Source: Verrucomicrobiales bacterium
GTDB lineage: Bacteria > Verrucomicrobiota > Verrucomicrobiia > Limisphaerales > UBA1096
Length of the DNA stretch: 11,697 nucleotides
Direction of reading: 5' to 3'
NCBI GenBank assembly: GCA_028817635.1
Contig: JAPPPH010000524.1
Span: 1-11,697, forward strand
Shown: positions 7,976 through 11,697 of the stretch, one piece after another
How positions within the stretch are numbered: the stretch's first letter is position 1
Layout of the letters: each line of letters starts with the position of its first letter
The notes under the pieces: generated by a model
Databases searched by the model: none
Told to the model about the DNA's origin: nothing
What the model saw: the letters and a program-made list of their open reading frames with translations, nothing else
Program-made: the position numbers and the translations under genes

Positions 7976-8946
7976 GCCTCCACCCAGCGCTCATCAACGA
8001 ACTTCATGTCGAACTCATCCACCATCCGACGGCTCATGTCTGACAAATGTCCCGCACCATAAAAGATGCCGATCTTTTTCACGCCCTTGTCGAGTTGCTC
8101 GCGCAGGACATTCATCGCCACGATGTTACGCTCGGTTATGATGGCTGAACCCTTTTCGCCGCCAAGGTTATCGAGCACGTCCGACTGGGCGAATTGCTGT
8201 GCCATCAACCGCTTCATCACCAGCTCGCGGTTGCTCGAGAATAACGCAAACAAGAGGGCAAGATCGTTGGGTGCCTTGTTTTTGTTCGCCTGCTGCTGTT
8301 TTAACCCCTGCACAAACAAATCCATGAACAACGTCAAAAACGACTCGCCGCGCTCCTTCATTTTCTCGGCGAACTCCTCCGGCGACATGTCGGCGTGCAC
8401 CATGTTTTTCGCGGAGTAATCGATCCAATCCACCTGAAACGCCAACCCCAACATATCCTTCGCGCCAAGTTGCATCCCGCCCACGACCGCCATCCCGGCC
8501 TTGAATCCGCTCTCCTCGGAGGCGTCTTTTGTTTCAGGCTCTTTCGGTTTGGTTATGCCGTCCTTGTCGACCAGCTTGGCTTCCCGGTCCACGAACCGCA
8601 CCGGTTCCCCGCCCAAGTCGTCCTTGTCGGCCACCATCTCGTAGAGCAGCGCATCGTACTTTTCGAACTCGCTGTTGAGTTGCTGGAAATACCCTTGATC
8701 GCCGATATGAATCGCGCCAATCAGGTCAACCGAGACTCCGGCCTTGGCCAGTTTTTCGTCCTTCGGCACAAACCGGATGATGGACGTGTCCAGCGACTGA
8801 GGCACCTTGGGCCGATCCGGATTCATCGTCATGCGGATGTACTTCTCCGGCACATCCGACACCGGCTTGACGTCCTCAGCGGCCCAGCCCCCGGCTGTAC
8901 CCATCAGAGCCAACCCAAATAACCAACTTGTCCAACGCAATGTCAT
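7933..8946 (-). CDS. Exported TraB/PrgY/GumN-family protein (putative metalloprotease-like)
   Basis: The protein has 337 residues from the ATG at 8946. An in-frame ATG at 8988 would add 14 residues before the signal peptide and is disfavoured. The N-terminus MTLRWTSWLFGLALMGTAGG, followed by a WAAED junction, reads as a signal peptide with cleavage near residue 22. Hallmarks of the TraB family are two GxxH motifs, GAIH (77-80) and GAGH (297-300), and a YEMV acidic motif (102-105). Between them is a long helical, charged region with ITERN near the C-terminal half. Family members are proposed to be membrane or periplasmic metal-dependent hydrolases, but no substrate is known. It is the first gene of the fatty-acid operon, overlapping or nearly touching the fadB-like gene. 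Its role there is unclear; co-transcription may be incidental. Confidence 0.8.
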   Translation of the reverse strand: MTLRWTSWLFGLALMGTAGGWAAEDVKPVSDVPEKYIRMTMNPDRPKVPQSLDTSIIRFVPKDEKLAKAGVSVDLIGAIHIGDQGYFQQLNSEFEKYDALLYEMVADKDDLGGEPVRFVDREAKLVDKDGITKPKEPETKDASEESGFKAGMAVVGGMQLGAKDMLGLAFQVDWIDYSAKNMVHADMSPEEFAEKMKERGESFLTLFMDLFVQGLKQQQANKNKAPNDLALLFALFSSNRELVMKRLMAQQFAQSDVLDNLGGEKGSAIITERNIVAMNVLREQLDKGVKKIGIFYGAGHLSDMSRRMVDEFDMKFVDERWVEAWNLRLPAKRRPRR

Positions 8947-8963
8947 TTCCCAGCATTCTACCC

Positions 8964-8973
8964 GGCCAAGCGG
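8964..8973. repeat. GGCCAAGCGG unit upstream of the operon
   Basis: It lies 18 bases before the chosen start of the TraB-family gene, in the likely leader or promoter region. Confidence 0.7.
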
Positions 8974-9052
8974 CAAATTGCCCTTCAAAAATACAGGTGA
9001 AAAGCCGCCCGGTTAAATCGCCCGATACCGGGGAAATTCCCAAGGTTCGCTG

Positions 9053-9318
9053 TCACGGAAAGTAACGGTATATTTCCCGGCGATGAAGCACCCGGTAAAA
9101 GGTAATCTTCCCGTTTTCTAGTTTGAACCCAACCCGGTAGTTGCCAATTCGTTTTCGGAAGTAGGTGGGAAAGCCGGTAATCTTGGTTACTTGGCCAAGG
9201 GCTGATAGGGAATCAGGGCTGGAGCCTCTTGAAGTGCGAATTGCTGGATTCGCGATCTTATGTCCGACGGCAGTTTTTGAAGGTCTTTAAGGAAGGATTT
9301 CTTGTCGGCCGTATCCAT
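9053..9318 (-). pseudogene. RelE/ParE-family toxin, disrupted by a one-base frameshift
   Basis: From ATG 9318 the frame reads 43 residues (MDTADKKSFLKDLQKL... ending PLAK) and stops at TAA 9189-9187. The overlapping frame from 9190 continues with VTKITGFP, RKRIGNYRVGFKLENGK and YRVLHRREIYRYFP, ending at TGA 9055-9053 (45 residues). Joined, they give 88 residues, a normal RelE length with the family's RIGNYRVGF core and a C-terminal basic/aromatic tail. One extra base after the AAG codon at 9192-9190 would restore the frame (AAG GTA ACC). The break lies exactly at the edge of a CTTGGCCAAG palindrome (9190-9199). The start overlaps the antitoxin stop as TGATG. Either the toxin is inactivated in this genome or the base is missing from the assembly. 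The sequence is not a recognisable slippery site. Confidence 0.82.
9190..9199. repeat. Iterated palindrome, copy 9, at the toxin frameshift
   Basis: It is read as PLAK at the end of the first frame of the RelE-like toxin. The missing base that breaks the gene adjoins position 9190. Confidence 0.9.
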
Positions 9319-9503
9319 CAATCTCGAAGGATGGACTGAACGGTTTTCAGATCGACCTCCTCGTCGTCTTCCACCTCCGACATCGCCTTGCCAAGACCTT
9401 GATCCATCAAGACGCTCTCAATCCGTCGAAACGTGTCCACGTCGATCATGACTGCCTTTACGTCTCCCGACTCATCCGTAACCAGTGACTTGGCAATTTC
9501 CAT
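9318..9503 (-). CDS. Small type II antitoxin (RelB/Phd-like) paired with the RelE-like toxin
   Basis: The protein has 61 residues from ATG 9503, which has AAGGGA 6 bases upstream. A TTG at 9518 in the same frame would add five residues that are really the ribosome site. The N-terminal half (AKSLVTDESGDVKAVMIDVDTFRRIE) resembles the DNA-binding/dimerising part of small Phd/RelB-like antitoxins. The C-terminal half is strongly acidic (SEVEDDEEVDLKTV), as expected for the toxin-neutralising tail. The gene order antitoxin then toxin, with a one-base overlap, is typical of a coupled pair. An inverted repeat directly upstream could be its operator. Exact family assignment is uncertain because the protein is so short. 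Confidence 0.75.
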   Translation of the reverse strand: MEIAKSLVTDESGDVKAVMIDVDTFRRIESVLMDQGLGKAMSEVEDDEEVDLKTVQSILRD

Positions 9504-9516
9504 ATCAAATCCCTTC

Positions 9517-9537
9517 AAAGAGGAAGCCTACCTCTTT
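9517..9537. promoter_or_regulatory. Inverted repeat, candidate operator of the toxin-antitoxin pair
   Basis: AAAGAGG and CCTCTTT are perfect 7-base arms separated by 7 bases, one helical turn and a half centre to centre. They lie 13 bases upstream of the antitoxin ATG, just before its ribosome site. Type II antitoxins commonly repress their own promoter by binding such repeats. No convincing -35/-10 pair could be fixed, so the regulatory role is inferred from position and symmetry. Confidence 0.45.
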
Positions 9538-9619
9538 ACCGCTGATGCGCAAAGATCAATCTGGATGATCCTCAGACTATGAACTCCAAAAATGGGAACC
9601 GGTTTTGTAGTCTCCCTAC

Positions 9620-10579
9620 GTGCCGGAGTTTCCTGAATCAAATGCCGATTGGCCGGAGTTGTTTTTTCGGTTTCTGACCGACGAAAAGGATGCCTCGGTC
9701 TATACGCAGCGCAATTACCGGCAGGCTATAGATGGGTTTGGCAAATGGTATCGTGAGACCAACGGACAGGCACCACCCTGGGCAGACTTGAAGCGCGACT
9801 CATTCCGACTGTTCCTGCGGCAGCTTGGTCGGAAGAATCTCAGTCAGGCAGCCATTCGGCTTCGGTTCAGCGCGCTCAACTCCTTTTACAAGTTTCTCAT
9901 GCGGCGCGGGCTGATTGAGTCCTCTCCCGTGAAAGGGATTACCCTGCCAAAACCGGCCAAGCGGCTGCCCCAGTTTTTAACGATCGATCAGATGATCGAA
10001 CTGCTCAACGCCCCAGAGGCGGAGTATCGCGCCGAACACTTGGCCAAGGAGGGCACGAGCAAAAAAGCACGCGTCACACCGTATCTTCGCGACCGGGCCA
10101 TTCTTGAGACCATCTATTCCTGCGGACTGCGTATCGGGGAAATGTGCCGGATGTTGGCCGGTGAAATTGACGTCGAGCAATCCGTCGTCAACGTGCACGG
10201 CAAGGGCAAAAAAGAACGACAAGTGCCGATTGGACGCACGGCTGTCGGGGCGATCCAGATTTACTGGCAACGCTTGGCCAAGCCGCCCGCGGTCGACGAG
10301 CCGGTGTTTTTCGCATCCGAAACCAAGCGTACTCCAATCTATCCGCGGCTGGTCCAGATGCGCCTAAAAAGATACCTCAGCGCCTGCAAACTGGATGCCG
10401 CTCTGACGCCGCACAAGCTGCGGCACAGCTACGCGACACACATGCTCGATGCCGGTGCAGATTTGCGAAGTGTGCAGGAGATGCTTGGCCACTCGAACCT
10501 CACCACCACACAAGTCTACACGCACGTGACCACCGAGCGAATCAAGCGCGCCTACGACAAAGCCCATCCAAGGGCGTAA
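9620..10579 (+). CDS. xer: XerC/XerD-type tyrosine recombinase
   Basis: The protein has 319 residues. An N-terminal SAM-like core-binding domain (about 11-110, with TQRNYRQAIDGFGKWY) is followed by the catalytic domain. Catalytic residues are R171 (CGLRIGEM), K198 (HGKGKKER), H265 and R268 (HKLRHSYATH), H291 (LGHSNLTTTQ) and nucleophile Y300 (VYTHV). It is probably the chromosome-dimer resolvase acting at dif, since the protein is full-length and standard; no dif-like site was recognised here. The start used is GTG 9620 with no clear Shine-Dalgarno, so the exact start is uncertain. Compared with E. coli XerD there is an insertion of about 15 residues before the LRDRA helix (roughly 133-153), which contains one of its two iterated palindromes (10039-10048). 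It reads toward the Sco/DUF420 pair and away from the toxin-antitoxin pair. Confidence 0.93.
   Translation: MPEFPESNADWPELFFRFLTDEKDASVYTQRNYRQAIDGFGKWYRETNGQAPPWADLKRDSFRLFLRQLGRKNLSQAAIRLRFSALNSFYKFLMRRGLIESSPVKGITLPKPAKRLPQFLTIDQMIELLNAPEAEYRAEHLAKEGTSKKARVTPYLRDRAILETIYSCGLRIGEMCRMLAGEIDVEQSVVNVHGKGKKERQVPIGRTAVGAIQIYWQRLAKPPAVDEPVFFASETKRTPIYPRLVQMRLKRYLSACKLDAALTPHKLRHSYATHMLDAGADLRSVQEMLGHSNLTTTQVYTHVTTERIKRAYDKAHPRA
9955..9964. repeat. GGCCAAGCGG unit
   Basis: It lies in xer, read on the plus strand as PAKR. Confidence 0.7.
10039..10048. repeat. Iterated palindrome, copy 10
   Basis: It lies in xer, read as HLAKE, inside the insertion before the catalytic arginine region. Confidence 0.9.
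10272..10283. repeat. Iterated palindrome, copy 11 (12-base symmetry)
   Basis: It lies in xer, read as RLAKP, in the variable region between the catalytic lysine and HxxR. Confidence 0.9.
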
Positions 10580-10580
10580 A

Positions 10581-10601
10581 CCAAGCGCTTGGCCAAGCGC
10601 T
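10581..10601. terminator. 18-base perfect palindrome between convergent genes; possible bidirectional terminator
   Basis: AGCGCTTGGCCAAGCGCT (10584-10601) fills the gap between the xer stop (10577-10579) and the DUF420 stop (10602-10600). As RNA from either strand it can fold into a 7-base stem with a GGCC loop. It overlaps the inside-out form CCAAGCGCTTGG at 10581-10592. No good U-tract follows on the plus strand and only a short one on the minus strand, so terminator function is a guess from location. It is the longest symmetric copy of the iterated palindrome in the window. Confidence 0.45.
10584..10601. repeat. Iterated palindrome, copy 12 (18-base symmetry), with inside-out copy C
   Basis: It is the only copy outside a gene body. 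The overlapping CCAAGCGCTTGG is at 10581-10592. Confidence 0.9.
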
Positions 10602-11085
10602 AGTTGTCGGCCAATTGCTCGGCAGCCGGCGGCGGGGGCGGTTCGGATTCCCCCCCCTTGGGTTGGGGGAAAATCTGGTACAGCAGAAGGTAGATTAGAA
10701 CACCTGTTACGGAGACGTACATCCACAGCGGCCACGTCCACCGCGCGATTTTTTTGTGCAATTCATAGCGGGCCTTCAGCGCGCGGCTGAAGGTCATGAA
10801 AATGAGTGGCAGGATCACCACCGCCAGCACGACGTGCGTGAAGAGAATGACAAGATAGATCGGCCGAAACCAAGCGGGATCGACAAATCGCGTCACAACC
10901 TCGGTGTTGAAGTGGTAGATCAAATAGCAGGTCAAAAACACCGCCGAGGTGATGAGGGCGCTGATCATGCATTTTTTGTGGGCCTCCTTGTTGCCTTTCT
11001 TAATGAAGACAAAACCGAGCGTTAGAAAAACAGTCGCCAGAGAGTTTAGGCAGGCATTGATCAGCGGTAGATCCTGAATGGTCAT
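10600..11085 (-). CDS. DUF420 membrane protein, CtaM/YozB-like cytochrome oxidase biogenesis factor
   Basis: The protein has 161 residues with four predicted membrane helices at about 9-28, 40-58, 77-97 and 116-136. It carries regularly placed histidines typical of DUF420 (H36, H58, H84, H110) and a GVLIYLLLY last helix. The C-terminus is a proline-rich cytoplasmic or periplasmic tail (QPKGGESEPPPPP). In Bacillus a member of this family (CtaM) is needed for maturation of haem-copper oxidase. The ATG overlaps the Sco stop as ATGA, so the two are translated together, supporting a role in copper-A or haem-copper oxidase assembly. Oxidase subunit genes would be expected upstream on the minus strand, beyond the right edge. 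The tail is encoded over an uninterrupted run of eight C on the + strand (10650-10657). Confidence 0.85.
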   Translation of the reverse strand: MTIQDLPLINACLNSLATVFLTLGFVFIKKGNKEAHKKCMISALITSAVFLTCYLIYHFNTEVVTRFVDPAWFRPIYLVILFTHVVLAVVILPLIFMTFSRALKARYELHKKIARWTWPLWMYVSVTGVLIYLLLYQIFPQPKGGESEPPPPPAAEQLADN

Positions 11086-11697
11086 GGTTTTTCGTTTAAC
11101 AGTTGAGTGGCAAGATCGATCGCCTTTTCCTTCCAGCCATCGTCCAAGCTCTCCAGAACGCCGCGGAGGCGACCCCGCTGATCGATCACAACAAAGTAAG
11201 ATGAGTGGATAAAAAGATCCTCCGGCGTGACCTGTTCACCTTTTGGTTTTTCACGGGCGATGAGTTTCATTTCATCAACAGCCAGTCGCACGATCTCGGA
11301 CTTTGCCCCGGTCAAAAAATCCCATTTTTCATTACGGGCACCGTGCCGTTTGGCAAAGCGATTCATAACTCCGGGCGTGTCGAACTCGGGATCGGTGGTC
11401 AGGGTCGCAAACGCCACGGCTGGGTTATCTGCATAGTGCGCCTGCAACTCAGCCATGCGCTTGGTCATAGTGGGGCACGGCCCGGCGCAGCGGGTAAACA
11501 CAATGTCCGCGAACCAGACTTTGTCCGCAAATCTGGCCAAGCGCACCGGCTGCTCGAGTTGGTTCGTCAGGGTAAAGTCGGTTAACTGGGAGATGACGGG
11601 TGGCTTTCCCGCCTTGGCCAAGCCGGGATTACTTGGAACCGCCGCTTCCCCCCCGCGCTGCTCACGCACGAAAGCAAAACAGATGGCCAGGATCACC
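11082..11697 (-). CDS. Sco1/SenC/PrrC-family copper chaperone (N-terminus cut by window edge)
   Basis: About 204 residues are visible. The reading frame stays open to the window edge; the GTG at 11696 may be the start or an internal valine. The visible N-terminus ILAICFAFV looks like the end of a membrane anchor. The thioredoxin-like domain carries the copper-binding CxxxC as C70-AGP-C74 in FTRCAGPCPTM, and the partner histidine H164 in LFIHSSYF (visible-residue numbering). TDPEFDTPGV matches the family's usual DPxxDTP segment. Sco proteins deliver copper to, or reduce, the Cu-A centre of cytochrome c oxidase in the periplasm. The overlap with the DUF420 gene supports this. A CTTGGCCAAG copy lies in the linker after the anchor (GLAKAGK). 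Confidence 0.92.
   Translation of the reverse strand, partial: VILAICFAFVREQRGGEAAVPSNPGLAKAGKPPVISQLTDFTLTNQLEQPVRLARFADKVWFADIVFTRCAGPCPTMTKRMAELQAHYADNPAVAFATLTTDPEFDTPGVMNRFAKRHGARNEKWDFLTGAKSEIVRLAVDEMKLIAREKPKGEQVTPEDLFIHSSYFVVIDQRGRLRGVLESLDDGWKEKAIDLATQLLNEKP
11613..11622. repeat. Iterated palindrome, copy 13
   Basis: It lies in the Sco gene, read as GLAKA in the linker. Confidence 0.9.

Noticed and set aside
8947..9052. Promoter for the minus-strand operon, with a TAGAAT -10-like box at 8960-8955
   Set aside because: No -35 box at a proper distance was found, and it would place the transcription start almost at the ATG. The 106-base gap contains a GGCCAAGCGG unit and a short GGGAATTTCCC repeat, but nothing I can call.
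9182..9200. Programmed -1 frameshift in the RelE-like toxin
   Set aside because: The sequence around the shift (GCC AAG TAA) is not an X-XXY-YYZ slippery heptamer, and re-pairing after AAG would be poor; mutation or assembly error is simpler.
9538..9619. dif site or a clear promoter next to xer
   Set aside because: No 28-base dif-like arrangement of two Xer half-sites with a 6-base centre was recognised, and no convincing -35/-10 pair or Shine-Dalgarno before the GTG.
2078..11622. CRISPR array or transposon ends as an explanation of the repeated motif
   Set aside because: Copies are 10-18 bases, irregularly spaced, and embedded in intact unrelated genes; there are no spacers, transposase or target duplications.

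Overview
The window looks like chromosomal DNA from a Gram-negative aerobic heterotroph with moderately high GC. The gene mix (exported TraB/GumN-like protein, fused FadB, Sco plus DUF420, and a 4-hydroxybutyryl-CoA dehydratase) would fit Verrucomicrobiota or a relative. That placement is inference only; there is no rRNA or marker gene to fix it.

Positions 1-8946 hold a tightly packed minus-strand operon. In transcription order it encodes an exported TraB/GumN-family protein, a FadB-type enoyl-CoA hydratase/3-hydroxyacyl-CoA dehydrogenase, a FadA-type thiolase, a FabG-type short-chain dehydrogenase, an AMP-forming acyl-CoA ligase, an exported beta-lactamase-fold serine hydrolase, and the first 294 codons of a 4-hydroxybutyryl-CoA dehydratase (AbfD). 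Junctions overlap or are separated by at most 5 bases. Ligase, dehydratase, hydratase/dehydrogenase and thiolase together would make a complete route from 4-hydroxybutyrate through crotonyl-CoA to two acetyl-CoA, alongside ordinary beta-oxidation.

Positions 9053-9540 hold a minus-strand type II toxin-antitoxin pair with an inverted repeat in front of it. The antitoxin is intact. The RelE-like toxin gene carries a one-base frameshift. Next comes a plus-strand XerC/D-type tyrosine recombinase (9620-10579). It converges on a minus-strand pair for cytochrome oxidase biogenesis: Sco (truncated by the window end) and DUF420/CtaM-like.

The most striking signal is not a gene. The 10-base palindrome CTTGGCCAAG occurs 13 times between 2078 and 11622, where about 0.01 would be expected by chance. 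All 13 copies of the core TTGGCCAA carry the same flanking C and G. Twelve lie within coding sequence, always read as Leu-Ala-Lys or Leu-Gly-Gln and never in the third frame. Related forms are also repeated: GGCCAAGCGG six times, all on the + strand, and the inside-out palindrome CCAAGCGCTTGG three times. An 18-base perfect version sits between the convergent genes xer and DUF420, and another copy touches the toxin frameshift. This is a highly iterated palindrome comparable in kind to cyanobacterial HIP1, but with a different sequence.
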